DNA of 64,000 nucleotides from Candidatus Babelota bacterium (GCA_023379005.1 JAMCTG010000005.1:310001-374000); one strand, 5' to 3'; numbered from the stretch's first letter, positions 47,883 to 58,184 are shown. Notes: a model not told the origin generated them from the sequence alone. Translations and numbers: made by a program.

Positions 47883-48935
47883 TTAAATTGTTGGCACTTC
47901 AATTGGTTTGTATAGCTGATTTTTTACATCTAATTCATTTGGATTGAAATTATTTGTAGTAACAACAAACCCACCTTCAGTTTCTCTTACGATTTTGTGT
48001 GGAGGAGGTACTTTAAATGTGACAGATGCATTTTTAAAAGAAGTTATCATTGGAGGTATACTGAATTCATCTAATTTAGCTTCTAAAAATAATCCATCAG
48101 TATTATTTATGTGGCCTTCAAATGATCCAGTCGATATTGTTGCACCTTCTTTTTTAAGATATGGAGATAAAGCACCTAAATCTGCTGAAGCTTTAACTTC
48201 AACTTGAACTGGTTGCTGATAGTCTGCTAATGGGCTGTTAAAAGTAATATGGGGATTGTCTAAGGTAAATTCAGCCAAATTAGTTTGTTGTTTAAGTTGA
48301 TCAAATAAATTTGATAATTTTAATTTTTCTGTTGTAACGTCAAAATTTATTGAATCTTTTGTCCCAGTCAGTTTCGCCACCACAGGCATAGTTGCCAGTT
48401 CAGCTTTTACTTCTAACAATGCAGGGCTATTTTTTTCCAAAGTAAAATCAGCTGATTCAAAAACTAGATTTTTATCAGCAAATAAATTTAAATTTGGTTT
48501 TTCAATAAAGTCTGCACCAAATTTTACACGTTTAAAAGGATGTTCTCCTTTAGATCTAAACTGATCTTGTAGCAATTCTTTAAGAGCTAAGGTCAGTCTT
48601 TTTTTTAATATTGATCCCTGAGCTGATAATGTAAATTTTCCTTGTGGTTTTGTTTGACCTGATTCTTTTGAAATTTTTAATTCAGCAGATATTTTTTCTA
48701 TCGTAATTGGACCTGCAACAATATTTTTTTCTATATCTTTTATTCGATAAATAATATTGTTTGGATCTACTTCTAAATTTAAAACTATTGGACCAACAAT
48801 TGGTATATCAAAAGTTATTTTATCAGTCGGATTTGTTATAATTTCGTTATCATCAAAAACAATATCTGTTTCTGTTTGTGCAAAAACAAAATTGCTGAAT
48901 ACTATCAACAATAACAATATTCTTTTGTTAATCAC
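47883..48935 (-). CDS. Secreted beta-rich protein
   Basis: 350 aa. Signal peptide 1-19 ending V-F-A-Q. The mature part is beta-strand-rich, with alternating K-x-T/S strands and a V-K-L-T-pattern resembling parts of the 973-residue protein downstream. Co-directional, 15 bases from it. Function unknown. Confidence 0.6.
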   Translation of the reverse strand: MINKRILLLLIVFSNFVFAQTETDIVFDDNEIITNPTDKITFDIPIVGPIVLNLEVDPNNIIYRIKDIEKNIVAGPITIEKISAELKISKESGQTKPQGKFTLSAQGSILKKRLTLALKELLQDQFRSKGEHPFKRVKFGADFIEKPNLNLFADKNLVFESADFTLEKNSPALLEVKAELATMPVVAKLTGTKDSINFDVTTEKLKLSNLFDQLKQQTNLAEFTLDNPHITFNSPLADYQQPVQVEVKASADLGALSPYLKKEGATISTGSFEGHINNTDGLFLEAKLDEFSIPPMITSFKNASVTFKVPPPHKIVRETEGGFVVTTNNFNPNELDVKNQLYKPIEVPTI

Positions 48936-48960
48936 TATTCACTCCCCTTTTTTTAATCAA

Positions 48961-50610
48961 TTACAGAAAATATCCAGAACCGACAATAAATGTTTTTGGT
49001 TTACCATCAAATTCTTTTTCTACACCTTTTACATATACTCGACGTGTTGCATTTCGTGTTTTGTATGAAACCCATGCTCCACCAGATTTTCCAGTTGCAA
49101 CTATAGTATCTATGATCGTATTTCCATCTTGGTCTTTTGCTTTAATAAAGTTATCCCAAATCATTGAATAACGTGATCCATTTACAAAACAATTGCCATC
49201 TTCGTCGTACACAAAAACTCTTACATCGCCTCGAACAAAATCACCTTTTGTTTTAGTAAAATCTCTAAAAGCTTCTTCATATGGAGAACCCCGCAAATAT
49301 ACTGCAGCACTTTCCACAAATGCTTTTACAAACTGTTGTTTTGAAGAAGGATAAAATCCTGAACCCACAACAAATTTTCCATCTGGAGCATCGACTAATT
49401 CTACATATACGTTTTGGTAATCATTTTTTTCTGTAAATGTTATCCAACCTTTTTCAAATTTTTGTGCTTCTTCTATTATCATTTTGGTTACGAATTTTCC
49501 TTCAGGGTCTTTTTTTGATAATAAATTTTGGCCCACAAATGATGGATAGGCACCATTTGCTAAATTTTTTCCTTCTAAATCATAGACAAAAATGGTTAAG
49601 CTACCTTTTGCAAAATCACCAACTTTATTCGAAAAATCTTTGAAAGCAACATCCATACCATTTGTCTTTAAATGACTTACGGCTTTTCTTACAAATTCAA
49701 TAACAGTATCCGCTGTCACTGTTGGATAATAACCACCAAAAATTAAATAAGTTTTTTTTGTCTTTGGATCTTCTATTCGTCGGACATAAGAACGTTTAGG
49801 CACACCATTTCTATCATATTCTACCCAACCCGCACCGCGCTCTTTAGCAACTTTGATCATCTCTCTGTAAATATATCTTCCTGCAGAATCTTTTATATCG
49901 TATCGGTTTTGACCAACTAAAGCAGGATTGTCACCATGTGCAAATATATTGCCTTCCATATCAACAGCACCAAGATAAATATCTCCCTTAATAAATTTTC
50001 CAACTGTATTATCTATTTCTATAAATGTTGGTTGAGCACCAAGTACATAAAAATCATTTGCTGCAGATAACACAAGTTGCCTTACAGTAAATTCTTTATT
50101 TTCGGGAAAAAATCCAGTTGAAATGATATATTTCTTTTTGTTCTTAGTTGTAACTTTTGAATATGCCCATCTATATGCATTATCCCATAAATATACAATC
50201 CAACCGCCAGTATCACCAAGAGTTAACATATCTTGAATTAATGGATCACCATCTATATTTTTATATTCTTGAAAATTTTTCCAAATTAAACTTCGATCAT
50301 CTCCATGGCACAAACAATTTCCATTTTCATCTATTACTGAAATAAACAAATCTCCAATCTTCCAATTATCATTATTTAAAAAAACATTGCAGGATTTTAT
50401 TATCGAATTAGAGTTAAAAAAATTAACAGCGTCCGAGACAAACTTTTCTGCTTGCCTAACTTTTTGAGATAAATCTACATCTAAAACTTCTCGCAATGGA
50501 AATGTTGCTTCTAATTTTTTTACATCATTGCTGGATTTAATAACTTTCTGTTCAATTTCTGAGTAACAAAAAAAATGTGATAAAGATAAAATTAAAAAAA
50601 TTTTTTTCAT
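48961..50610 (-). CDS. Secreted protein made of four tandem Cache domains
   Basis: 549 aa. Signal peptide 1-17. Four repeats of ~120-130 residues, each with G-D-x-x-x-x-V-x-D-x-x-G-N-x-x-x-H/N-G, then V-G-Q/I-W-x-N, D-x-x-G, a G-x-W-V-x-Y turn and a terminal G-S-G-Y/F-F/Y: beginning near residues 60, 180, 310 and 435. This is the single-Cache sensor pattern. Unlike chemoreceptors or kinases it has no membrane helix or signalling domain. Probably a ligand-binding secreted or periplasmic protein. The BI-1 gene is 1 base upstream. Confidence 0.72.
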   Translation of the reverse strand: MKKIFLILSLSHFFCYSEIEQKVIKSSNDVKKLEATFPLREVLDVDLSQKVRQAEKFVSDAVNFFNSNSIIKSCNVFLNNDNWKIGDLFISVIDENGNCLCHGDDRSLIWKNFQEYKNIDGDPLIQDMLTLGDTGGWIVYLWDNAYRWAYSKVTTKNKKKYIISTGFFPENKEFTVRQLVLSAANDFYVLGAQPTFIEIDNTVGKFIKGDIYLGAVDMEGNIFAHGDNPALVGQNRYDIKDSAGRYIYREMIKVAKERGAGWVEYDRNGVPKRSYVRRIEDPKTKKTYLIFGGYYPTVTADTVIEFVRKAVSHLKTNGMDVAFKDFSNKVGDFAKGSLTIFVYDLEGKNLANGAYPSFVGQNLLSKKDPEGKFVTKMIIEEAQKFEKGWITFTEKNDYQNVYVELVDAPDGKFVVGSGFYPSSKQQFVKAFVESAAVYLRGSPYEEAFRDFTKTKGDFVRGDVRVFVYDEDGNCFVNGSRYSMIWDNFIKAKDQDGNTIIDTIVATGKSGGAWVSYKTRNATRRVYVKGVEKEFDGKPKTFIVGSGYFL

Positions 50611-50611
50611 A

Positions 50612-51295
50612 TTATTCCCTTCTTGAACCTGTAAATCGTAACATCATCAAAAATAAATTAATGAAATCTAAATACAAAACTAAGGCCCCAAACAACGCTA
50701 CTTTATTTAACGTATCTTGATCATGATAATAGGATGTAATTTGTTTAATTTTTTGAACATCAAAAGCAGTAAGTCCTGCAAAAATTATTATTCCTATAAA
50801 AGAAATGACCATGTCAAAAGCTGTACTTCTTAAAAAGAGATTTACAATTAAGGCTATAATCAATCCCCATAATGCCATTGAAAACATTGAACCAAGCGAT
50901 GACAAATCAGATCTTGTGAAGTAACCATAGAGTGCCATTGTTGCAAACATTAAGGATGTTATTAAAAAAGTTTTAAATATCGAAGCGGTTGTATAAACGA
51001 CAAAAATTATTGATAGGCTTAACCCAACAAGAGCTGAATATGCTAGAAATAAACTTAGAGCTACCGGATAACTTAATGTTCTAATTTTTAATGAAATCAC
51101 AATTACTATCGCTAATTGTGCAAGTATAATTGCTAATAATACAAATGGATTTCTTACAACAACATCAAAAATTGTTTTATTTATTGAAACGCCATATGCA
51201 ACTAAAGATGTGATTGCTAAACCAATGGACATCCAACCATAAACTATATAAAGAACATTTGAAAATTTTTCTTTAACTGAATATTGACCATTCAT
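50612..51295 (-). CDS. Bax inhibitor-1 / TMBIM family membrane protein (YccA-like)
   Basis: 227 aa, seven hydrophobic helices. The BI-1 pattern is visible: short N-terminus, G-W-M-S-I-G-L-A helix, G-L-S-L-S-I-I-F helix, G-Y-F-T-R-S-D-L-S-S-L-G near helix 4-5, and an A-F-D-V-Q-K-I loop with conserved Asp, followed by a final amphipathic helix. In bacteria such proteins are pH-sensitive Ca2+ leak channels or protease modulators. First gene of the four-gene operon that includes the Cache protein. Confidence 0.85.
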   Translation of the reverse strand: MNGQYSVKEKFSNVLYIVYGWMSIGLAITSLVAYGVSINKTIFDVVVRNPFVLLAIILAQLAIVIVISLKIRTLSYPVALSLFLAYSALVGLSLSIIFVVYTTASIFKTFLITSLMFATMALYGYFTRSDLSSLGSMFSMALWGLIIALIVNLFLRSTAFDMVISFIGIIIFAGLTAFDVQKIKQITSYYHDQDTLNKVALFGALVLYLDFINLFLMMLRFTGSRRE

Positions 51296-51506
51296 TTTTT
51301 TTACCTCAGACTTTTTTCTTAACTTAAAAAATTAATATTATTTGGGGCAAGAGTTTTAAATGTTGAGTTGAATTGTAAAATTAATTATCATTATGAAAAT
51401 ATATCTTTTAAGATATTTGAAATTATCACAAGCCTGTCCGAAGTAGCTTTTTTGCAAAGTAATTTTTTATTGATGGACGAAAAAAAATTTTTATTAAAGG
51501 ATTTTT

Positions 51507-51824
51507 ATGATTAATGTAACTAAACAAAATTTTGAAGAAGTTATAAAAAAAGCAACAAAACCTGTAGTTCTTGATGCTTTTGCCACATGGTGCGGGCCTT
51601 GCATGTACATGATGCCAATTGTTGAAGAATTGGAACAAGAATTTGGAAATAAATATATTTTTGCAAAATTAAATGTTGATGAATCACGTGATATTGCGAT
51701 TTCTTACCAAGTTTCATCAGTACCAACTTTTGTTTTTATAAAAAACAATCAAGTTGTGGATAAAGTTGTAGGTTCAATGAGCAAAGATGCTTTAAAAGCA
51801 AAAATTGAACAAGCATTTAAATAA
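51507..51824 (+). CDS. trxA: Thioredoxin
   Basis: 105 aa. WCGPC at 28-32 with Cys29 and Cys32; cis-Pro in V-S-S-V-P-T-F; Asp before the active-site strand (V-V-L-D-A-F). Cytoplasmic disulfide reductant for enzymes such as ribonucleotide reductase. The TTAAAGGA run before ATG serves as ribosome binding site. Confidence 0.95.
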   Translation: MINVTKQNFEEVIKKATKPVVLDAFATWCGPCMYMMPIVEELEQEFGNKYIFAKLNVDESRDIAISYQVSSVPTFVFIKNNQVVDKVVGSMSKDALKAKIEQAFK

Positions 51825-51835
51825 AAAGAATGATT

Positions 51836-52642
51836 TTAAGGAAGATCTTGTGGCTTAAAAAATTCTAATCTAACTGATTTTGTTTGCTCAGATGGTTTTT
51901 GTGTTACTGCTTCAGACCTAGGTCGAGTTTTAACTGGAACATTTGCATATTCAGTTTCAGTTACCTCTTTTTTGCCTTCTATTCCTACAGGAGTTTTTGC
52001 ATAACTTTTTTCTTGAACGTATTCTGGCGTAACATGATAGACTGATCCTCGAGGAACATTAGCATATTCTTCTTTAGATTTTTCTCTTTTAACTGGTTGA
52101 ACTGTAAATCTCTTTTCTTTTTCTTTTTGTTCCAATTTGAGATAGGGCTCTACATCTTCTTTATATTCTTTAACTTCCGGACCCACTTTAGGAACAACAT
52201 AAAATCTATCGGATTTACCATCATAAATTATTTTTACTAGATATGCTGAACCTTTTTTATTTAATATATCAAAGTATATTCTTTCATCATTTCTTAAATC
52301 TTCCTGCTTCCTTAAACTTTCTTCTTCATCTGATCCCAGCGGAAATAAAAGACCATGACCTTTTTTACCTTTTTCGCCTTTTTTAGATGATTCAAATTGT
52401 TTTTTTAACCAAATTCTAATTTTAAATGGAAGTTTATACTTTCTTGCATCACCAATATCAATTTTAGTGGTAGAAAGTATTCCAGATTTAGCATCTAAAT
52501 GTGTTATATCTTTTATAATATTATCATTTGCTTCTTTAATTCTTACAGCAATAATTTCACCAGTTTGATTTTCAAAAACCACAGCATTTACCATAAGAGG
52601 CACGATAATAGCTGTCAATAAACTAAATTTTAAATTTTTCAT
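51836..52642 (-). CDS. Secreted protein with Tyr-motif tail, possible effector
   Basis: 268 aa. Signal peptide 1-20, then V-V-F-E-N-Q-T-G-E-I-I opening shared by other secreted proteins in the window. A Lys/Glu-rich middle follows. The tail holds three tyrosine motifs: E-E-Y193-A-N-V-P, K-S-Y214-A-K-T-P and T-E-Y232-A-N-V-P. No domain is recognised. The repeated Y-A-N-V motifs resemble SH2-binding sites; see finding. The gene is convergent with trxA. Confidence 0.6.
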   Translation of the reverse strand: MKNLKFSLLTAIIVPLMVNAVVFENQTGEIIAVRIKEANDNIIKDITHLDAKSGILSTTKIDIGDARKYKLPFKIRIWLKKQFESSKKGEKGKKGHGLLFPLGSDEEESLRKQEDLRNDERIYFDILNKKGSAYLVKIIYDGKSDRFYVVPKVGPEVKEYKEDVEPYLKLEQKEKEKRFTVQPVKREKSKEEYANVPRGSVYHVTPEYVQEKSYAKTPVGIEGKKEVTETEYANVPVKTRPRSEAVTQKPSEQTKSVRLEFFKPQDLP

Positions 52643-52808
52643 ACTTTATAAAATATTTAAAGTTTTTAATAATAATCATCTTATTGATAGGCTAACACGT
52701 TTATTTTCTATTTTGCAATAGATTAAATAAAAAATGTAGATTAAATGAAAAATTTAAATAATAGAGCAATTTCCTGGTATAAATTCTAATTTTAAGCTTC
52801 GGTACTTT

Positions 52809-54239
52809 TTAAGCATTAGAAGCATTAGCAAATTGGTCATCAGTACTATAAATAGCACCAGGTGTACCAGGCGTTAAAATCAAACTTGCCGGAACACCAC
52901 TATAGTTAGTTGTATTGCCTTCAGCATAATTTAGACAAATAATGTTTGTTGTTCCGCCTGAATTTAAAATTCCTGTTGAACCACCTCCAGCTGCGAGAAC
53001 AGTATTACTTCTAATATTATTATTGGTCGCAGATGCGGCGATGCTTATACCAATAGTAGCGCCAACACTTGTTTCAAGAAAATTATTCATCACCGTATTT
53101 CTTAAGGATGTGGAAACAAAACCAATCCCAATATTAGAATAATTTGAAATAAGATTATTTGTGATTTTACCTAATGTACTTTGATTTACAACTATTCCAT
53201 TAGATGTATTATTTGTAATAACATTATTTTCAACTGAAAAATTTGTTACCGCTGCTAATTGAATACCAGAAACACAATTATTTATTGAAGAATTTTTTAA
53301 AGTAATCGTATTTGAATTATTAGTTGCTGTAATGCCGCTAATCGTACAATTTTTGGCAATTAGCTCATTGACTATAGAATTTGTAACATTACTTAAATTA
53401 ATTCCATTTGCTAAAGTTGATGTTTTTACCTGATCAATAAAAAGTTGAGATGATCCAGTTGCAGAAATACCATTTCCTGTAGAATTTACGATATTACCAT
53501 TTTTAACTGTAATATTTGTCACAGCGCCAATAGAAACGCCTGATCCAGAACTTCCTTGCATATTAATTACATTTCCATTTAAATCTAATGTCACATTATC
53601 TGATGAAATTGTAATTGCTGGGCTAGCCGAAGGGTTTGTAACAGGATCAGCAAGACAATAAAGACCTGGTGAAGTGATTGTATATGGAATTTCGGCTTGT
53701 GTAATCGGTGTAGCAGCACAAGGAAAAACTGAAGTAATAGTACTTAATAATTCTGCACAACATTCAGTTATAGTGTTTTTTATGTCTACTAAAGCAGTAA
53801 AAACTGAACTAAGATCAACTGTACTTGTTGCAAATGTTAAATTTGTAATTAAATTCGTTAGATTTTCACAACAATTATTGATTATATTGGTTATATTCGC
53901 ATTTTGACCTGATAAATTCGAACAACAATTTTCTAATTCCTTTTTAATAAGACGAACAATTCGTAATATTTTTTTTGAATTTCTTTCTCGTGTTATTAAT
54001 TGATCTAAATCATCTAATACTTCATTTGATTCTTCGAAAAGCTCTTTTAATGAATCTTTAATTTCAGAATTTTCTTGTGATTTTTCAATTATAAAATCAC
54101 TTAGCTGTTTTAAATCATTTTCATTAAAATGAAAAAATAATTCATATGAAGCTAGTTCTTTTGATAACCAGTCACTATTAATTTCTGTACCATTAATTAT
54201 TGAAATAATTGATAAAATAATTAATAAATAATTCTTCAT
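52809..54239 (-). CDS. Secreted right-handed parallel beta-helix protein
   Basis: 476 aa. Signal peptide 1-17; a helical, charged section to ~110 with three Cys-Cys pairs (C-C-S-N-L, N-C-C-E-N, E-C-C-A-E); then about a dozen ~22-residue strands of the type N-x-I-x-x-N-x-x-x-G-I-x-x (from ~215 to 450), the pectate-lyase-like right-handed beta-helix pattern (PbH1). The conserved turn Asn residues form ladders. Sequence gives no catalytic site I can pinpoint, so adhesin or glycan binding is as likely as lyase activity. Confidence 0.72.
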   Translation of the reverse strand: MKNYLLIILSIISIINGTEINSDWLSKELASYELFFHFNENDLKQLSDFIIEKSQENSEIKDSLKELFEESNEVLDDLDQLITRERNSKKILRIVRLIKKELENCCSNLSGQNANITNIINNCCENLTNLITNLTFATSTVDLSSVFTALVDIKNTITECCAELLSTITSVFPCAATPITQAEIPYTITSPGLYCLADPVTNPSASPAITISSDNVTLDLNGNVINMQGSSGSGVSIGAVTNITVKNGNIVNSTGNGISATGSSQLFIDQVKTSTLANGINLSNVTNSIVNELIAKNCTISGITATNNSNTITLKNSSINNCVSGIQLAAVTNFSVENNVITNNTSNGIVVNQSTLGKITNNLISNYSNIGIGFVSTSLRNTVMNNFLETSVGATIGISIAASATNNNIRSNTVLAAGGGSTGILNSGGTTNIICLNYAEGNTTNYSGVPASLILTPGTPGAIYSTDDQFANASNA

Positions 54240-54304
54240 ACTAACTTTTTTTAAAAAAAATATCTTAAGATTATCTATATTAAAATATTAGTATTCGAAA
54301 AATT

Positions 54305-55639
54305 TCAAGGGTTTAATTTTTTATCGTGTACGTCGTAACCAAGTTCTTTTAATTTATCTCTGATTTCATCAGACTTGGACCAATTTTTTTCTATTCGCGC
54401 TTTTTCACGTTCGTGTAACAGTGCTTGTATTTCTGGCGTAATTTCAATATGTTTTTCGATCACAATTAATGGCAAACCAAGTATTTCTTGCAGTAAGAAT
54501 TTTACTTTACCCGCAATTTTTGGATTTTGGATTTCTTTTAAATTATCAAAAATAACTCCAAACATCCCTGGAATGTTCATGTCATCACAACTAAAGTCTA
54601 ATATTTTTGTAATAACAGAATCTGATTCTTCATTGAAATTAAACTTCTCAGCTTTTATATTTTCAAAAGCTATACATAATCTGTGATATGCTTTTGAAAA
54701 ACCTTGTAGAGCTTCATAAGAAAAATCGATTGGAGTTCTATAATGATGATTTAAAAAATAAAAACGTAAAATTACTGGATCAATTTTTTTGAAAATATCA
54801 TTCAAAGTCACAAAATTACCAAGAGATTTTGACATTTTTTCTTGATTAACTGTAACAAAAGCATTATGCAGCCAGTACTTTGCAAAAGTAAATCCTGTTA
54901 AACCTTCTGTTTGTGCAATTTCATTTTCATGATGCGGAAAAATTAAATCCATTCCTCCACCATGAATATCAATCCTGTCAGCCAAATATTTTTTTGCCAT
55001 TGCTGAACACTCAATGTGCCAACCTGGCCTTCCTAATCCCCAGGGGCTTTGCCAACCAACATCTGTGCTCGATTTCCACAGCGCAAAATCTGACGGATCT
55101 CTTTTTTCTTCACGAATTTCAACTCGAGCTCCTGCACTTACATCTTCTCGTGTACGTTTTGAAAGTTTCCCGTAACTTGAAAATGTGCCTATGCTGTAAT
55201 AAACATCTCCACCTACAACATAAGCTTTGCCTAAAGAAATTAGTTGTTCAATAAATTCAATAATTTCTTTAATATTCTCTGTTACCTTAGGTTCAAACGT
55301 AGGATTTAAGCAATTAAGTTTTTTCATCTGCTCATGAAAATCTGCAATATATTTTTGTGCAATTTCTATATATTTTGAGGCATCTTTATATTCTTTTATT
55401 GCTCGATTAATTAATTTATCATCAACATCTGTAAAATTTCTTACATATGTAACATTGTAATTCAAAAATTTTAACAATCTAAAAAGAACATCAAATGTAA
55501 CGTATACTCTGGCATGGCCAATATGGGCATAATCATATGGTGTAATGCCACATACATACATTTTTACATTTTTTTGTTCCAAAGGCACAAATTGTTCTTT
55601 TAAACCTGTTAAAGTATTTGTCAGTCTCAAATTCGACAT
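54305..55639 (-). CDS. cysS: Cysteinyl-tRNA synthetase
   Basis: 444 aa. Class I synthetase: M-Y-V-C-G-I-T-P-Y-D-Y with zinc Cys30 and HIGH at 39-42, then G-W-H-I-E-C-S-A-M zinc/catalytic site, and K-M-S-K-S-L-G-N near 265. Attaches cysteine to tRNA-Cys. Normal length; its C-terminal anticodon domain is intact. Confidence 0.95.
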   Translation of the reverse strand: MSNLRLTNTLTGLKEQFVPLEQKNVKMYVCGITPYDYAHIGHARVYVTFDVLFRLLKFLNYNVTYVRNFTDVDDKLINRAIKEYKDASKYIEIAQKYIADFHEQMKKLNCLNPTFEPKVTENIKEIIEFIEQLISLGKAYVVGGDVYYSIGTFSSYGKLSKRTREDVSAGARVEIREEKRDPSDFALWKSSTDVGWQSPWGLGRPGWHIECSAMAKKYLADRIDIHGGGMDLIFPHHENEIAQTEGLTGFTFAKYWLHNAFVTVNQEKMSKSLGNFVTLNDIFKKIDPVILRFYFLNHHYRTPIDFSYEALQGFSKAYHRLCIAFENIKAEKFNFNEESDSVITKILDFSCDDMNIPGMFGVIFDNLKEIQNPKIAGKVKFLLQEILGLPLIVIEKHIEITPEIQALLHEREKARIEKNWSKSDEIRDKLKELGYDVHDKKLNP

Positions 55640-55745
55640 ATTTATTTACCAATAAGTTAAGCTTTTTCTGGCTCTTTTTTTTAGAAATAGTATCATAATT
55701 TAACTATAAAGATAATGATCGCCGACATGTTTTGCGGAGCAAATA

Positions 55746-58178
55746 ATGATTTATCGCTTATTAATTGCATTTTTTTTGATCCTTACACCATTATCTTGGA
55801 CAGACGCGTCTGGGACACAAATATCACAGACACAAGTATCCGAGACACAAGAAAATAATCAAGAAATAAAGTTTGAAAAAAAAGAACAAAGACGAATAAG
55901 AAATATAATTATCAAAGGAAACAGCTATGTTCCTGAAGAAACTATTTTGCCTAAAATTCCTTATAAGTCAGGAGAAATATTTGATAAGTCTAAAACAGGC
56001 AAACTTATTAGAAATCTTTGGGATTTAGGATATTTTAATAGAATTCAGGTTTTTATTGATCCAATTTCAGAAACACAACTTGATTTACATGTAGTTTTGG
56101 GTGTAAAAAAGAAGCTTGCCGAAATTACATTTGAAGGAAACAATAATTTAAAAGATAAAGAAATTGAAAAGCTTGATCTTAAAAATATTGCTGCAGTAGA
56201 TGAGCAAGAACTTGAAGAAATGTCTTTCAAAATAAAAAATCTTTATGCAGAAAAAAATTACCACGATGTACAAATTACTGCTGAATTGATTCCTATTACT
56301 GATACTGCTGCAAAAGTTCATTTTAAAATAAAAGAAGGTAAAAAATCTGTAGTCAAAAGAGTATTTTTTAAAGGCAACAAACATATCAGCAGCAAAGTTT
56401 TAGGCGGGCTCATTTTTACTCGAGAAGATTGGATCTTGAGTATCTTGGATAAAGCAGGAACATATTCACCCGACATGCTCGATCTTGATAGACATCGTCT
56501 TGCAAATTATTATCAAAGCCAAGGCTATTTAACAGCAAATGTTAAAGATGTTGATATTAAAAAAGATCCTAAAACAAGTGAACTAGTAATAACATTTGAT
56601 ATTGAAGAAGGAGATCTTTTCACTGTAAAAAATATAAGCATTCCAGGAAATGATATTTTGTCTGAACAACAACTTAAAATGATGATTCCGATTTGTCCTG
56701 GAGAATTATATTCAAAAGAAAAATTATTTAAAGCTATAGAACAATTAAAATTAATTTGGGGTGAATACGGATATATTTATGCAGATGTCGATCCTCAAAT
56801 TTTGCCGGATTTTGATGAAAAAACTGTAGATATAACTTTAAATACCGATCTTGGAAATAAAATACAACTTAGAAGAATAAATATAATTGGAAATCAAAAA
56901 ACAAGAGATTTTGTAATTCGAAGACATTTAGTAATTGATGAAGGTGAAACGATTACAAATCGAAAAATGGAACTTTCAAAAAATAGAGTTGAAGGTCTCG
57001 GCTTTTTTGATCCAAAAGAAGGTGTAAATTGGAAAATTAAAAAAGTTGATGATAACTTGGCAGATTTGGATTTAATCTTAAAAGAAATCAAAACTGGCCA
57101 AGTAATGGCACAAATTGGAACTAATGGTATTCCACAAGATGCAACATCTCCATCGACTTCATTTAACATTACAGCTTTCGTTCGAGAAAGAAATCTTATG
57201 GGTACTGGAATGCAATTTTCAGTTGGTGCAACTTATTCTCGACAAGATTTCACAACTTGGTTAAATATTTCTCAGCCTTGGTTATGCAATAGACCAATTT
57301 ATTTTGGTCTGGATGTTTCTCATAAACGTGCTAACTACGAAGATTATAAAGAAACTGTCGACAATATTCCTGTAGAAAAAATTACTGGTGCAGGAATAAC
57401 ATTAGGTTATACAAGTCCAAGATTATATGATACTTCATTCTTATTTAATACTAATTATGAAAATGTTGATTACAATAGAATAATTGCAAAACCTCCTCGA
57501 ACTCAATTAAGTATTGATAGACAATTTCAATCAGGAGATTTATTTACAGCTGCTTATATTATGAGCCAAAGCTTATTTAATAATCCTGCTTATCCAACTA
57601 GAGGATATGCTTGGGCAATAACAGGCAAAGTTGGTTCTTCATTGCTAAGAAATAATTTTGGATTCTTCAAGTTTGAAGCAGATGCATCATGGGTAACACC
57701 ATTGATTAACGAATATGATCTTGTCTTCTTCTTGCATGGACATGCTGGATTTGTCCATCAATTTAATAATAAATGTTGCATACCTTATAGAGAATTGTTC
57801 CACGTTGGTGGACCTGCGACTGTGCGTGGTTATTTATTTGGAGAAATTGGACCAAACATTAAAGGTGATTCAATAGGTGCAACAAAAGCATTCTGGATTA
57901 ATGCAGAATTGAGATTCCCAATAACAAAAGATTTATCTATTAAAGGCGCGATTTTCTATGATGGCGGCGCAGGTTGGGATACATTGCCATCACTTTTAAC
58001 TGGCCAAGAACTTTTAGTCAGAAATAACCAATTTAATTTTAGACAATCAGTTGGTGTTGGTTTAAGACTTACAAATCCTTCACCAGTAAGAATTGATGTC
58101 GGATTTAAATTGAATAGAAATAGAAGATTAAAAGAATCTCCTTATGAAGTTCACTTTACAATGAATCAAGAATTTTGA
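55746..58178 (+). CDS. bamA: Outer-membrane protein assembly factor BamA (Omp85)
   Basis: 810 aa. Signal peptide 1-22, then five POTRA domains (about 48-455), the first with R-R-I-R-N-I-I-I-K-G-N-S-Y-V-P-E. The beta-barrel (about 465-810) contains V-R-G-Y in the conserved barrel loop (R-G-Y-L-F-G-E), and ends in F, the C-terminal aromatic of outer-membrane barrels. It inserts barrels into the outer membrane, and implies a Gram-negative envelope. GCGGAG before the ATG. Length is normal. Confidence 0.93.
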   Translation: MIYRLLIAFFLILTPLSWTDASGTQISQTQVSETQENNQEIKFEKKEQRRIRNIIIKGNSYVPEETILPKIPYKSGEIFDKSKTGKLIRNLWDLGYFNRIQVFIDPISETQLDLHVVLGVKKKLAEITFEGNNNLKDKEIEKLDLKNIAAVDEQELEEMSFKIKNLYAEKNYHDVQITAELIPITDTAAKVHFKIKEGKKSVVKRVFFKGNKHISSKVLGGLIFTREDWILSILDKAGTYSPDMLDLDRHRLANYYQSQGYLTANVKDVDIKKDPKTSELVITFDIEEGDLFTVKNISIPGNDILSEQQLKMMIPICPGELYSKEKLFKAIEQLKLIWGEYGYIYADVDPQILPDFDEKTVDITLNTDLGNKIQLRRINIIGNQKTRDFVIRRHLVIDEGETITNRKMELSKNRVEGLGFFDPKEGVNWKIKKVDDNLADLDLILKEIKTGQVMAQIGTNGIPQDATSPSTSFNITAFVRERNLMGTGMQFSVGATYSRQDFTTWLNISQPWLCNRPIYFGLDVSHKRANYEDYKETVDNIPVEKITGAGITLGYTSPRLYDTSFLFNTNYENVDYNRIIAKPPRTQLSIDRQFQSGDLFTAAYIMSQSLFNNPAYPTRGYAWAITGKVGSSLLRNNFGFFKFEADASWVTPLINEYDLVFFLHGHAGFVHQFNNKCCIPYRELFHVGGPATVRGYLFGEIGPNIKGDSIGATKAFWINAELRFPITKDLSIKGAIFYDGGAGWDTLPSLLTGQELLVRNNQFNFRQSVGVGLRLTNPSPVRIDVGFKLNRNRRLKESPYEVHFTMNQEF

Positions 58179-58184
58179 TCCCCG

